A DNA stretch of 64,000 nt from Streptomyces plumbidurans (GCF_019857225.1 NZ_JAFJSY010000042.1:1-64000); one strand, 5' to 3'. Positions 1 to 8,975 are shown, counted from the stretch's first letter. The notes: generated by a model from the sequence alone, not told the origin. Numbers and translations: made by a program.

Positions 1-1
1 G

Positions 2-3000
2 CCCGCCGTCGCAGCGGGTCCGGGTGCGGCGCCGTCCGTCGCCCAGGCGGCGGTGAGCCCGGCCGCCGAGCAGGCCGCCGGGCCCGGCCAGAGCGCGGCG
101 ACCGACGCACCCAGGCCCGAGGCCTCACTGGAGAAGGACGGCGGCGGCTGCGCGCCGCCCGCACCCGCGCCCGAGCAGGACGGGGGCAAGCAGGGCAGTT
201 GCGGAGGCGGAGGCGGCGAGGCCGCGGCCAAGGAGAAGCAGCAGGACCCGCCGGACGTCTCCGGGCAGGACCCCAAGACAGCGGTGCAGACCGTCAGCAA
301 ACTGGCGCCCGACCAGGCCGCCGCCGCCATGCCCGGGGTCGACAAGGCCGCCGACAAGAAGATCGCCGACGAGCAGAAGCGGCTGGACGCGGCCCCGCCG
401 ACGCGTGAACGTCCCTCCGGGGCGCCGCAGACGCGCTCCGCGCCGCCGCAGGCAGCGCCCCCGGCCGCCCAGGTCACCGGCAAGGTGGAGCGGGTCGGCC
501 CCGAGGACCAGGGTGAGAATCAGAAGGCCAAGGGCGGCGACAAGGCCGAGGGCAGGCAGCCCGCGGCCGACGTGCCTCCGCCGCCGCCTCCCGCCGTACC
601 GGACAAGGGCCTGAGCGAGTCCGAGGCGAAGCACGTCGAGGCGACGGCCGACTCGATCCCCACCACCGACCCCGCACTCGAGAACAAGACCGTCGGCCCC
701 GCGCCCAAGATCCGCCTTGAGGGCCCCAGCGACCCGACGCGCACCGACGACCAGGCCAAGGCGCTCAAGGACAAGCAGTCCGACCTGCAGACGACCGGAC
801 GGGCGGACGCGGCCAAGCCGCTCGGCGAGGACCAGATCTACCCGAACGCCCCGGCGGAACGGCTCACCGGCAAGGCGTCCGGTGGGAGCGGCGGTGGCGG
901 CAAGGCCGGCGCGCTGGCAGCCACACCCGCGCCCCAGGCCGGCGTGGGCGCGGTCGCCAAGCAGGAGAAGGGCACCGAGATCACCGCCGGCGCGGGCAAG
1001 GCGCAGGGCGATCTCGCCACCAAGGACAAGCAGCACCAGCAGGGCGAGCAGAAGGCCAAGCAGGACAAGCAGAACGAGATCGACCGCGAGGTCGAGCGCA
1101 ACACCGCGCAGCAGACCGCCGAACGCGGCCGGGTCGCCCAGGAGACGCAGAAGCAGCGCGAGAGCTGGCGCAGCGAGCAGGACAAGAAGATCGAGGACGC
1201 GGACAAGCACTCCGGCGACGAGCACGACAAGAAGAACAAGGAGATCGTCAAGGCGCGCGACGACAAGGACAAGGAGATCGGCGCGCGCAAGGACAAGGAC
1301 AACGGCCGTATCGACACCGAGCGGGAGAACGCCGAGAAGGAGGCCAGGAAGAAGAAGGAGGAGAAGAAGCCCTCCGGCGGGCTGCTCGGCTGGGTCGCCG
1401 ACAAGGTCGCCGACTTCTTCAAGGGCCTGCTCGCGGCGGTCACCGCGGTCTTCGACGCCGCCCGCAAGGCCGTCAACGGGATCATCGACCAGTTCAAGGA
1501 CTGGGCCAACAAGGCCATCGACTTCGTACGCGACCTGGCGATCAAGGCGATCAACGCCCTCGCGGACGTACTGATAGCGATAGGCGACACGCTCCTCGCG
1601 GCCTTCCCGGAGCTACGGGACCGCTTCCGCAAGGCGATCGAGGGCCTGCGGGACGCGGCGATCGCGACGGTCAACAAACTCGCCGATGGCCTGAAAAAGG
1701 CGGTCAACAGCCTGCTGGACGCGCTGGCGGCGGGCCTGAACGCGTTGCTGGACGTCCTCGAAGCCGGCGTCAAGGCGGTCATCAAGGCGTACCAGGCGGT
1801 CATCGTCGGCGCGATCAAGTTCGCGCAGGCGGCGATCGAGGCGCTGGGGAAGTTCGCGGCCCTCGTCGCGGACATCGCACCGGACCCGGGCGGCTGGATC
1901 GCCAAGGCGGGCAGCTCGGCGAAGACCGGCATCACCGACCACCTCTGGGGCGCCATCAAGGTGGCGGTGAAGGGCTGGTTCGACACCAAGGTCGAGGGAA
2001 TCCTGGGCCTCGGCAAGGCCGTCATCGACGTCCTGGTCAAGGGCTGCGTATCGATCAAACAGATCGGCAAGATGGCCTGGGACGCGGTGATCGCCTCACT
2101 GCCGATGATGATCGCGTCGCTGGTCATCGAAAAGGTCGTCTCGATGATCGTGCCTGCGGCGGGCGCCATCCTCACGATCATCCAGGGCCTGATGGCGGCC
2201 TGGTCGACGGTCAGCTCGATCCTGTCCGCCTTCTCGAAATTCTGGGCCTACCTGAAGGCGGTGAAGGCGGGCCCGGCGGCGTGCCTCTTCGCGGAAGCGG
2301 TCGCCGCCGGCGTCGTCGCCCTCCTGGACTTCATCACCAACTTCCTCCTTCAGCGCCTCTCCCGAGCCACCAAGGGCGTCGGCAAACGCCTCAAGGGCAT
2401 GGCCCAGAAAATCATGGACGGCCTGAAGAAGGTCGGGGGCGGGGCGAAGAAGGCGGCAGGCTCGGCGGTCAACTCGGCGCGAGGCGCGGTGCGGAAGGCC
2501 CGCCAGGCCCTGTCCCGGGACGGCAGGGCTTCTAGGCCGAAGGGCGAAGCGTCCCCTGACCCCAAGTCCCCGGTGAAACCGAAGGATCACGCTACGCCTA
2601 AGGGGCCGGCTAAGAAGCCGGATGCGGCGGAAGGGAAGCCGAAGGAGAGTTCGCCCGAGAAGGACCGGACGCCGGAGCGGGAGCAGGAGGCTGCGAAGGA
2701 CCGGACGCCGGACAGGGACCGGACGCCGGACAAGGAGAAGCCTTCCGGCGCGGATACGAAGCCCAAGTCCCCCTCGAAAAAGAAGCAGAAGGAGATCGAG
2801 GGCCCCAAGCCGACCAAGCCCAGGAAGCCCAAGTCCCCGATGGGCAAGGCCCTCTCGAAGGCCAAGGGTGCGGTCAAGGGCGCCCTGAAGAAGGTCGGCA
2901 ACGCCGCCAAGACCCTCGGCCGCAAGCTGAAGAAGTCGAAGCTCGGCAAGGCGTTGAAGAACGGTGCGTCCAAGCTCCGGAACTTCTTCAAGAAGAAGAG

Positions 3001-4174
3001 GGACCAGTTCCGGGACCACAAGAAGCGCCGGCAGGAAGAGAAGAGGCGCAAACAAGACCAGCGTAAGAAGGAAGAGAAGTCGAAGGAGTCGAAGGAGGCG
3101 CGGCTGCAGAAGATCGCCGCGCGCATTCGGCCGAAACTCCGGGCCCTACTGCAAAAGGGCATCCTGCGCACGGCCATGCAGGCTGTCCTGGCAGCGATGC
3201 GGCTGTGGTACCGCCTCACCGGCCTGGACCTGCGGGGTTCGAACGTCGTCGAGATCGAGGCTCGCCTCAACCCTGTGGAGGGTGTCGGCGAAGCGGATCA
3301 GCTCGAGGGCGAGGACGCTGCCGCAGCTTTGGGCGATGGGACGACGCCACAGACTCCGGGAACCGAACAGGTAAGGCAACAGCGGACCGGGCGGCTGCGC
3401 GAGGAGGCTCAGAGCGAGCGGCCACCGGGTGGCGGTAGCGCCCAGCAGGCCCGCAACGGGCAGAGCCGGGCCACGTTCGATCCGGGACTGCAGGAGATCC
3501 TGGACTACCCCTTCACGGTGGACGACGACTTCGTGAAGGTGGGCGAAACCAACAGTTACGAAGGCACCCGCAAGCGCCAGCGTCGTGACAAGCGTCTTCG
3601 GAAGAAGCGGAGCATGGCGCTGACCGAGCAGTACACGGCAGACCACATCCCCTCCGGGCGAGCCGTGATCCAGGCGGAGCAGGACAAGGCCATCAGCGAG
3701 GCGGCCGCGACCGACGACGAGTTGCAGCGCATGTTGGAGGATGACGAGGCCGGCATCCTCACCAGGCAGGAGAAGGAAGATCTTGAGCAGCGCAAGAAAA
3801 AGGTCCTCAACGACAAGCTGTTGCTCGCTCGAGACAAGAGCCAGGGCCGAAAGAAGCACCAGAAGGAAGCGCAGAACAAATACAAGCAGGCGCTGACGCT
3901 GCTCATACCGGAGCGGATCCACAAACTCGGTCGGACCTGGGGCGGAAAGAACCAGCCAGCCCAGTACGAACGTGACGCTCAGGACCTCACGCGGGCCGCA
4001 AAATTCGATTTCCAACGCTATCTCACCGTGCTGTCGACTCCACCCGAAGTCCTCACAAAAGAGTACGTGGCGCATTTTGCCCGACACTATAAGAAGCTGG
4101 TGGACCAGGGGCAGATCCGGTACTCCAGGGCAATCGACAGAATGCTGATCTACTACTGGAAGAAAGCAAAGTGA
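2..4174 (+). CDS. Large eCIS-associated modular effector (DUF4157-type), 5' truncated by window
   Basis: The frame is open from the first bases, so the gene probably starts upstream; GTG at 53 is only the first in-window start candidate (numbering below is from it). Residues 1-300 are Pro/Ala/Gly-rich and disordered, about 310-450 is a Lys/Glu/Asp charged coiled coil, and about 460-830 is a series of amphipathic and hydrophobic helices (for example around LGWVADKVADFFKGLL and SMIVPAAGAILTIIQGL). About 830-1110 is Lys/Pro-rich with DRTPD/E repeats and basic helices, and about 1110-1373 is a distinct C-terminal module with a TADHIPSGRA motif. From memory, the helical middle closely resembles that of 'eCIS core domain' (DUF4157) proteins; the metalloprotease-like DUF4157 part would lie outside the window. 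I infer a cargo effector whose C-terminus is the toxin. A tape-measure role is the main alternative. The GTGA overlap with the next gene suggests coupled translation. Confidence 0.6.
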   Translation, partial: PAVAAGPGAAPSVAQAAVSPAAEQAAGPGQSAATDAPRPEASLEKDGGGCAPPAPAPEQDGGKQGSCGGGGGEAAAKEKQQDPPDVSGQDPKTAVQTVSKLAPDQAAAAMPGVDKAADKKIADEQKRLDAAPPTRERPSGAPQTRSAPPQAAPPAAQVTGKVERVGPEDQGENQKAKGGDKAEGRQPAADVPPPPPPAVPDKGLSESEAKHVEATADSIPTTDPALENKTVGPAPKIRLEGPSDPTRTDDQAKALKDKQSDLQTTGRADAAKPLGEDQIYPNAPAERLTGKASGGSGGGGKAGALAATPAPQAGVGAVAKQEKGTEITAGAGKAQGDLATKDKQHQQGEQKAKQDKQNEIDREVERNTAQQTAERGRVAQETQKQRESWRSEQDKKIEDADKHSGDEHDKKNKEIVKARDDKDKEIGARKDKDNGRIDTERENAEKEARKKKEEKKPSGGLLGWVADKVADFFKGLLAAVTAVFDAARKAVNGIIDQFKDWANKAIDFVRDLAIKAINALADVLIAIGDTLLAAFPELRDRFRKAIEGLRDAAIATVNKLADGLKKAVNSLLDALAAGLNALLDVLEAGVKAVIKAYQAVIVGAIKFAQAAIEALGKFAALVADIAPDPGGWIAKAGSSAKTGITDHLWGAIKVAVKGWFDTKVEGILGLGKAVIDVLVKGCVSIKQIGKMAWDAVIASLPMMIASLVIEKVVSMIVPAAGAILTIIQGLMAAWSTVSSILSAFSKFWAYLKAVKAGPAACLFAEAVAAGVVALLDFITNFLLQRLSRATKGVGKRLKGMAQKIMDGLKKVGGGAKKAAGSAVNSARGAVRKARQALSRDGRASRPKGEASPDPKSPVKPKDHATPKGPAKKPDAAEGKPKESSPEKDRTPEREQEAAKDRTPDRDRTPDKEKPSGADTKPKSPSKKKQKEIEGPKPTKPRKPKSPMGKALSKAKGAVKGALKKVGNAAKTLGRKLKKSKLGKALKNGASKLRNFFKKKRDQFRDHKKRRQEEKRRKQDQRKKEEKSKESKEARLQKIAARIRPKLRALLQKGILRTAMQAVLAAMRLWYRLTGLDLRGSNVVEIEARLNPVEGVGEADQLEGEDAAAALGDGTTPQTPGTEQVRQQRTGRLREEAQSERPPGGGSAQQARNGQSRATFDPGLQEILDYPFTVDDDFVKVGETNSYEGTRKRQRRDKRLRKKRSMALTEQYTADHIPSGRAVIQAEQDKAISEAAATDDELQRMLEDDEAGILTRQEKEDLEQRKKKVLNDKLLLARDKSQGRKKHQKEAQNKYKQALTLLIPERIHKLGRTWGGKNQPAQYERDAQDLTRAAKFDFQRYLTVLSTPPEVLTKEYVAHFARHYKKLVDQGQIRYSRAIDRMLIYYWKKAK

Positions 4175-5388
4175 CGCACACGCAGATCGACAGCATCATG
4201 GCGAGCACGCGGCTGTCCGGACCCGCAAAGCGGGATCGGATCTTCGCGCACCTGGCCGGTCAGCCGGACAAGGGCGTCGGCGAGGCCGCCGAGTTGCTCC
4301 GTACCACCGAGCACAGGCACGTGGCCGAGTACCTTGCCCAGTACCTCGAACTCGTCCCCGATGCGGCCGAGGAGAAGACCGGCGCGGCGGAACGCCTGCG
4401 TCGGCACCCCGTGCTGGTCCGCTCCGCGGCGCGCCTGGTGCCCTGGCTTCCCGACACTTTGCTCGACGGCTTCATCGCCGATTACCTGGCCATCGGCCAG
4501 CCCAAGTCCCCCGTGTCCAACGTCCTGTACAGCATGGCGGTCTACACACCTGAGCGCCTGCGTCCGTACCAGGACCGGATCGAGAACGAGCACGTCCAGC
4601 TCGGGCTGTTGTCCGGAGCTTCCGACGCGTCCGTGGACGACCTGACCGACGAGTGGCGTCGTGAGGGCGACCCGGCAGCGCTGATCCAGCTGGCTCTGGC
4701 CCGGACGGAGCACGCCCTGGCACGGGTGCGCGCACTGAGAGGTGAAATCAACGACGACCCGGCCTGGGAACTGCTCGTCGAACTCGCGGGAGGACTCCCG
4801 AACACGGAGGGCAGGGCAGTCTGCGAGCCCGCGTTCATGGGCTTCGTTGCCGAAGCCGGAGCAAGCCCTCACGTGGTCGGAGGAGCCGCTTCGGGGGAGG
4901 TGCCCATCTGCCCGTCCTGTGAGAAGCCCAGCGCTCCGCTGCTGTCCTTGTCGGCGAGTTCCCTCCCCTACGATCTCACCCACGACCCGGTCTTCTACTG
5001 GTATTCCTGCCGATGCAGCGCACTGGATTCCACGACGGTGCGCATTGACCCCGATGGGCTCACCGTCTACTACGGGCCGCACGGTCCCGCCGACCCCAAG
5101 CTGAGTCTCACCGGCGCTGAGCGGTCACTCGCTCTGGAAAGGCACCCCAATCAGTGTGGAGTGAGCGTGCGCGCGGTGCCGGGGGAGACTCTGCACCAAG
5201 TGGGCGGACTGCCCCAGTGGCGTGAGGCGGACAATCATCCGCGCTGCCCCGAATGCCACAACGCCATGCCGTTCCTGGCGTACATGGACAGCAGCCGCAC
5301 TCCCTTCGGGACTCTGGATTTCGGGGGCATCGTCTACTGCTTCTGGTGCGACGGATGTCGTGTGTCGAGCACCAAGGTCCAAGGCTGA
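4171..5388 (+). CDS. Zinc-ribbon protein, candidate immunity partner of the upstream effector
   Basis: 405 residues starting at GTG, overlapping the stop of the effector gene by 4 nt. Residues 1-210 look like an all-helical repeat domain. The C-terminal half carries CPSC ... CRC and CPEC ... CDGC cysteine pairs, plus the pattern HQVGGLPQW ... CPECHNAMPFLAYMDS. That pattern recalls the DUF1963/YwqG-like fold, which recurs among polymorphic-toxin immunity proteins. The overlap with a variable-looking effector C-terminus and its place before the conserved structural genes fit an immunity role. That is inference: no eCIS structural family matches, and a chaperone or adaptor for effector loading is the main alternative. 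No signal peptide or membrane segment is visible. Confidence 0.55.
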   Translation: MTHTQIDSIMASTRLSGPAKRDRIFAHLAGQPDKGVGEAAELLRTTEHRHVAEYLAQYLELVPDAAEEKTGAAERLRRHPVLVRSAARLVPWLPDTLLDGFIADYLAIGQPKSPVSNVLYSMAVYTPERLRPYQDRIENEHVQLGLLSGASDASVDDLTDEWRREGDPAALIQLALARTEHALARVRALRGEINDDPAWELLVELAGGLPNTEGRAVCEPAFMGFVAEAGASPHVVGGAASGEVPICPSCEKPSAPLLSLSASSLPYDLTHDPVFYWYSCRCSALDSTTVRIDPDGLTVYYGPHGPADPKLSLTGAERSLALERHPNQCGVSVRAVPGETLHQVGGLPQWREADNHPRCPECHNAMPFLAYMDSSRTPFGTLDFGGIVYCFWCDGCRVSSTKVQG

Positions 5389-5412
5389 GCGAGTGCGTAT
5401 CCAGGAGAATCG

Positions 5413-6099
5413 ATGACCCGCTACGCAAACATCCCCAAACCCATCCGCTCCGGCCTAGTCGTAGTGGACCCCGACCGCGGCACCCCCCAACGCGTCATCG
5501 TCCTCCAGTTCAACCCCGACACCCTGGAGCGCAGCATCGCCCCCCAGTCCGCCGGGGACAGCAGTGACGGCGGAGCTGGTGGCACCGGGAATGGCGACCG
5601 GAACGAGGCTCTGCGGCTGAAGGGCCCCGCCGAGGAGACCTGGAAGTTCACTGCCGAGATCGACGCCACCGACCAGCTGGAGATCGCCGCGCCCGACGGC
5701 ATCCACCCCCAACTGGCCACGCTCGAGATGCTCGTGCAGCCCACCACCGCGCAGTTGCGCGCCGCGAGCCGGCTGTCGCAGAAGGGGACCATCGAGATCA
5801 GTCCGATCGAGATGCCGCTGACGCTGTTCACGTGGGGGAGCAAGCGGGTCATGCCCGTGCGGCTCACCGAACTCTCCGTGAACGAATCCGCGTTCGACGT
5901 GAATCTCAACCCGATACGGGCCTCCCTCAGCATCGGCATGAAGATCCTCACCGTCAGCGACCTGCCCGCAGGGCACCGCGGCGCCGACCTCTACATGGCC
6001 CATCTCGCGCAGAAGGAACGGCTCGCCGCAGCCGCCCGTGGCGGCAGCCTCGGTGCGCTCAGGCTGCCCGGCGCGGACGTACTGAGTGGAAGGGGCTGA
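5413..6099 (+). CDS. eCIS tube-initiator / LysM-type baseplate hub protein (CIS_tube family)
   Basis: 228 residues with a good ribosome site (AGGAG) ahead of ATG. The N-terminus (PIRSGLVVVDPDRGTP ... VLQFNPDTLERSIAPQ) is the characteristic start of the CIS_tube family (Afp7/Pvc7-type), which caps the inner tube at the baseplate. A linker of Gly/Ser/Asp around residues 45-65 is followed by a beta-rich domain containing PLTLFTWGSKRVMPVRLTEL, typical of these hub proteins. In Afp7 the LysM part is fused; here it is on the separate next gene. It lies 24 nt after the candidate immunity gene and begins the structural block. Family assignment is from motif recognition. Confidence 0.85.
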   Translation: MTRYANIPKPIRSGLVVVDPDRGTPQRVIVLQFNPDTLERSIAPQSAGDSSDGGAGGTGNGDRNEALRLKGPAEETWKFTAEIDATDQLEIAAPDGIHPQLATLEMLVQPTTAQLRAASRLSQKGTIEISPIEMPLTLFTWGSKRVMPVRLTELSVNESAFDVNLNPIRASLSIGMKILTVSDLPAGHRGADLYMAHLAQKERLAAAARGGSLGALRLPGADVLSGRG

Positions 6100-6108
6100 C
6101 ACACACCC

Positions 6109-6462
6109 ATGGCCGACATCCAGCCCTACGAGAACGCCCTCGGCGCGATACCCGGCGCGCACCCCTACCCCCGCACCAGCCGATACCACGACGGCGAGAT
6201 CGGCGTGCACCGGCAGCCCGACGGGACCGAAGTCCGGTACGCCAAGCGCCGGTTGCTGCCCCCACTGGACGACAGCGAGACCCAGGCCCACACCGTCGGC
6301 GCCGGTGAGCGCCCCGACCTCCTCGCCCAGCAGTTCTACGGCGACCCCGGTCAGTGGTGGCGCATCGCCGACGCCAACCCCGTACTGGATCCCCGGGAGT
6401 TGACCGAAGAGGCCGGGCGGGTCGTCGAGATTCCCGAGCCGGGAGGGCACCGGCGTGTCTGA
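6109..6462 (+). CDS. LysM-domain protein of the eCIS baseplate
   Basis: 117 residues. The C-terminal half is a LysM motif (GERPDLLAQQFYGDPGQWWRIADANPVLDP ending in VVEIP), the form found in phage gp53/gpX-like and Afp7-type baseplate proteins. The N-terminus has no recognised domain. In a tail-like particle this domain links the tube-initiator to the spike hub rather than binding the host wall. It starts 9 nt after the CIS_tube gene and its end overlaps the next gene by 8 nt, so the three are probably translated together. The ribosome site is GAAGGGGC, 8 nt upstream of ATG. Confidence 0.8.
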   Translation: MADIQPYENALGAIPGAHPYPRTSRYHDGEIGVHRQPDGTEVRYAKRRLLPPLDDSETQAHTVGAGERPDLLAQQFYGDPGQWWRIADANPVLDPRELTEEAGRVVEIPEPGGHRRV

Positions 6463-7594
6463 ACAGCCCGTCGGGCAGGGGCCCGTTCACATCACGTTGC
6501 TCATGGGGCCGAAGCTCGCCCGCCCCGTCCCGGCCGAGGTGACCGAGGCCCTGCTGTCCGCGCAGATCACCGCCACCGCCGGCGAACGCAGCGGATTCCA
6601 GCTGGCGTTCGACCTCACCAAGACCGGGATCATCAACCAACGGCTGCTGCCCGAAGGGTTCTTCGACCCCAAGACCCGGCTCATCGTCACCGTCAGCGTC
6701 CGCGGCACCACCGACGTCCTCTTCGACGGGCTCGTCGTACGGCAGGAGGTCGGCGCCAGCAACCAGCCCGGCCACTCCACCCTCACCGTCACCGGCGAGG
6801 ACCTGACCCTCCTGATGGACCTGGAGGAGCGCACCGCTCGCTATCCCAATCTGCCGCCCTCCCAGCGCGTCCTCGCGATCCTGCGCCGCTACTCCGACTA
6901 CGGCATCCGCCCCGACGTCTACGCCGAGAAGATCGCCCAGCCGCCGCACCAGGACCTCCGCGTCCACTACCAGACGGGCACCGACCTCCAGTACGTCACC
7001 GACCTCGCGCGCGCCAACGGCTACACCTTCTATCTCGAACCCGGCCCCAACCCCGGCCAGTCGTCCGCCCGTTGGGGCCCCGAGGTCCGTCTCGGCATCC
7101 GCCAGCACGCCCTCAACGTCAACATGGACGCCAACACGACCGTGGACCAGCTGACGTTCTCGTACGACGGCACGGCTCGCGAGGAACCGCAGGCGCGCTG
7201 GCAGGACCCGGGGACCCGCGTGTCCACCCTGCTGCCCCAGCCGCCGATCAGCCCGCTGCGCCCGCCCCTCGGGCGGCGGCCGACCCCGGCGCTCAAGCGC
7301 AAGACGCTCTCCGGCACCGCCAAGCAGCAGCGCGAGCAGGCCGAGGCCGAACTCCTCGCCCGCGCCGCCGTCTCCGCCGACGTGGTCTCCGGATCCGGCT
7401 CGCTCGACGTCAACCGGCACGGCTACATCCTGCAGCCCCGCCAACTGGTCGGCGTGCGCGGCTCGGGGCGGGCGTACGACGGCGACTACTACGTCAAGTC
7501 CGTCACCCACAACCTGCGCCCGGGTTCCTTCCAGCAGAACTTCACCCTCTCCAGGGAAGGGCTGGAGGCCCGCAGCGACCACGTCCGGCCGTAG
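6455..7594 (+). CDS. Spike hub protein, phage late control D / gp27-like (N-terminal half of VgrG)
   Basis: 379 residues from a GTG start that overlaps the LysM gene by 8 nt. The sequence has the gpD/gp27 layout: an N-terminal beta-barrel (FQLAFDLTKTG ... GLVVRQEV), a helical part with LAILRRYSDYGI, and the QTGTDLQYVTDLARANGYTFYLEPG segment common to VgrG and gpD proteins. It should trimerise and join the tube to the spike. Afp8/Pvc8 and T6SS VgrG carry the gp5 OB-fold on the same chain. Here translation stops at one TAG (7592-7594), and the following 99 nt continue the same frame as a Pro-Pro-X linker into the OB-fold gene. Confidence 0.9.
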   Translation: MSEQPVGQGPVHITLLMGPKLARPVPAEVTEALLSAQITATAGERSGFQLAFDLTKTGIINQRLLPEGFFDPKTRLIVTVSVRGTTDVLFDGLVVRQEVGASNQPGHSTLTVTGEDLTLLMDLEERTARYPNLPPSQRVLAILRRYSDYGIRPDVYAEKIAQPPHQDLRVHYQTGTDLQYVTDLARANGYTFYLEPGPNPGQSSARWGPEVRLGIRQHALNVNMDANTTVDQLTFSYDGTAREEPQARWQDPGTRVSTLLPQPPISPLRPPLGRRPTPALKRKTLSGTAKQQREQAEAELLARAAVSADVVSGSGSLDVNRHGYILQPRQLVGVRGSGRAYDGDYYVKSVTHNLRPGSFQQNFTLSREGLEARSDHVRP

Positions 7595-7693
7595 CCACCC
7601 GAACCACCTGAACCGCCTGATCCACCCGTACCACCAGAACCGCCCGTTCCACCCGACGCCCCTCAACGGCCCACCCACCAGGAGCAGTTCAGC
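7595..7693 (+). other. In-frame Pro-Pro-X coding remnant between the two spike genes
   Basis: These 99 nt (33 codons) have no stop in the frame shared by the upstream gpD-like gene and the downstream OB-fold gene. Translated, the first 21 codons are seven Pro-Pro-X triplets (X = E, E, D, V, E, V, D), then a short APQRPTHQEQFS tail leading into the ATG at 7694. The DNA shows a 9-nt period. CAGGAG at 7679-7684 can serve as ribosome site for the downstream ATG. Confidence 0.75.
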
Positions 7694-8230
7694 ATGGCGG
7701 CACCCAACAATCGCTACCTCGGCAAGTTCCGCGGCCGCGTCGTCGACAACAACGACCCGCTGCGGATCGGCCGTGTCACCGTCGAGGTGCCCGACGTCCT
7801 CGGCGACGAGGCGTCCACCTGGGCGCTGCCCTGTCTGCCGTTCACCGGTCCCGAGGCCGGGCAGTTCGTGGTGCCGCCGCCCGGTGCCGGAGTGTGGGTG
7901 GAGTTCGAGCAGGGAGACCCCAGTTTCCCCGTGTGGACCGGGTGTTGGTACGGGGCCGCCGAGGAGCTGCCGCCCGATGCGCGCCGTGCGCTGCAGGCCA
8001 ACTCGCCGGACAAGCCCGTCGTCGTGCAGACCCCGGGCGCGCACAAGATCGTGATGAACGACACCGCCGGCGCCGAGCAGGGGATCCTGCTGCAGGCCCA
8101 GGGCGGCGCCTACATCCGCATCACCAAGGAGGCCGTGGTCATCGCGACCGGCGCAGGCGCCGAGATCGTGCTCCGCGGCAAGGAAGTAACCATCAACGAG
8201 GGCCAGTTGAGCGTGCTCTCGAAGCGATAG
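7694..8230 (+). CDS. Phage baseplate assembly protein V / gp5-like OB-fold spike protein
   Basis: 178 residues from ATG. The start (NNRYLGKFRGRVVDNNDPLRIGRVTVEVPDVLGD) and WALPCLPF ... FVVPPPGAGVWVEFEQGDPSFPVWTGCWYG are the hallmark OB-fold of gpV/gp5/VgrG proteins. The C-terminal 60 residues (KPVVVQTPGAHKIVMND ... YIRITKEAVVIATGAGAEIVLRGKEVTINEG) form the short-period beta-prism of the membrane-piercing needle. It should trimerise beneath the gpD-like hub and carry the PAAR tip from the next gene. It lies in the same frame as the upstream gene, separated by one stop codon. Confidence 0.9.
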   Translation: MAAPNNRYLGKFRGRVVDNNDPLRIGRVTVEVPDVLGDEASTWALPCLPFTGPEAGQFVVPPPGAGVWVEFEQGDPSFPVWTGCWYGAAEELPPDARRALQANSPDKPVVVQTPGAHKIVMNDTAGAEQGILLQAQGGAYIRITKEAVVIATGAGAEIVLRGKEVTINEGQLSVLSKR

Positions 8231-8250
8231 AGGACGGGGGACGCACCAAG

Positions 8251-8586
8251 TTGTCCGGGAGTCTGCTCGACGCCGGCGCCGTGATCGGCTGCCCGCACGG
8301 CGGCCGGGTCACCGCCGCCACCACACCCTCCGGCGGCGTACGCATCGGAGGTGCCGCCGTCGCGACGGCCAGGCACACCTACGTCGTCGCCGGCTGCCCG
8401 CACACCGTCGACGGTGTGCCCACACCCTGTGTCTCGGTCCGCTGGACCGCCGACGGCACCGGCATCACGGTCGACGGCGTCCCCGTGCTGCTCGACACCT
8501 CCGCGGCCCTCTGCTTCACCGCCGCCTTCGTGCCGCAGGGCCCGCCCGTCGTCATGGCCGCACCGCGAAAGGTGACCGTCCGATGA
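8251..8586 (+). CDS. PAAR-like spike tip protein
   Basis: 111 residues if started at TTG 8251, which follows a GAGGACGGGG ribosome site; GTG 8281 is an alternative. The sequence has the repeating metal-binding layout of PAAR/PAAR-like tips: VIGCPHGGRVTA, VVAGCPHTVDG, then CVSVRW and CFTAAF. CPH motifs provide Cys and His ligands expected to hold one metal at the needle apex. The order OB-fold gene then PAAR gene is standard in contractile systems. The stop overlaps the next ATG (ATGA). The rare TTG start makes the exact N-terminus less certain than the family. Confidence 0.8.
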   Translation: MSGSLLDAGAVIGCPHGGRVTAATTPSGGVRIGGAAVATARHTYVVAGCPHTVDGVPTPCVSVRWTADGTGITVDGVPVLLDTSAALCFTAAFVPQGPPVVMAAPRKVTVR

Positions 8587-8975
8587 GCCAGCCGAGCCGG
8601 GCAGTGCGCCCGCGCACCGACATCGCGTTCCCCTTCCGCGCCGACCGGCGGGGCCGCACCGCGCACGCCGCCCACGCCGAGCACATCCACGACCTGATCG
8701 AGCAACTGCTGTTCACCAGCCCGGGAGAGCGGGTCATGCGGCCCGACTTCGGCTGCGGACTGCTCGACCTGGTCTTCGCGCCCAACAGCCCGGAAATCGT
8801 CAGCACGCTCGAACTCTCCGTGCAGGCCTCGCTGCAGCGCTGGCTGGGCGACCTCATCGACGTCGTCGCCCTCGACGTGATCAGCGACGACAACGCCGTA
8901 CGGGTCCATCTGTCGTACGTCCTGCGCGCCACCGGCGCCCGCACCGACGACGTCTTCGAAGGGAGGGCCGTATGA
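8583..8975 (+). CDS. gp25/gpW-family baseplate wedge protein
   Basis: 130 residues, ATG overlapping the previous stop by 4 nt. The motif IEQLLFTSPGERVMRPDFGCGLLDLVFAPNS is the conserved EPR-type core of the T4 gp25 / TssE / GPW_gp25 family, which sits at the base of the sheath and starts its polymerisation. Family length is 110-150 residues, so this is full length. Its 3' end overlaps the first baseplate-J gene (ATGA), giving the usual gp25 then gp6-like order of contractile systems. Confidence 0.93.
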   Translation: MSQPSRAVRPRTDIAFPFRADRRGRTAHAAHAEHIHDLIEQLLFTSPGERVMRPDFGCGLLDLVFAPNSPEIVSTLELSVQASLQRWLGDLIDVVALDVISDDNAVRVHLSYVLRATGARTDDVFEGRAV

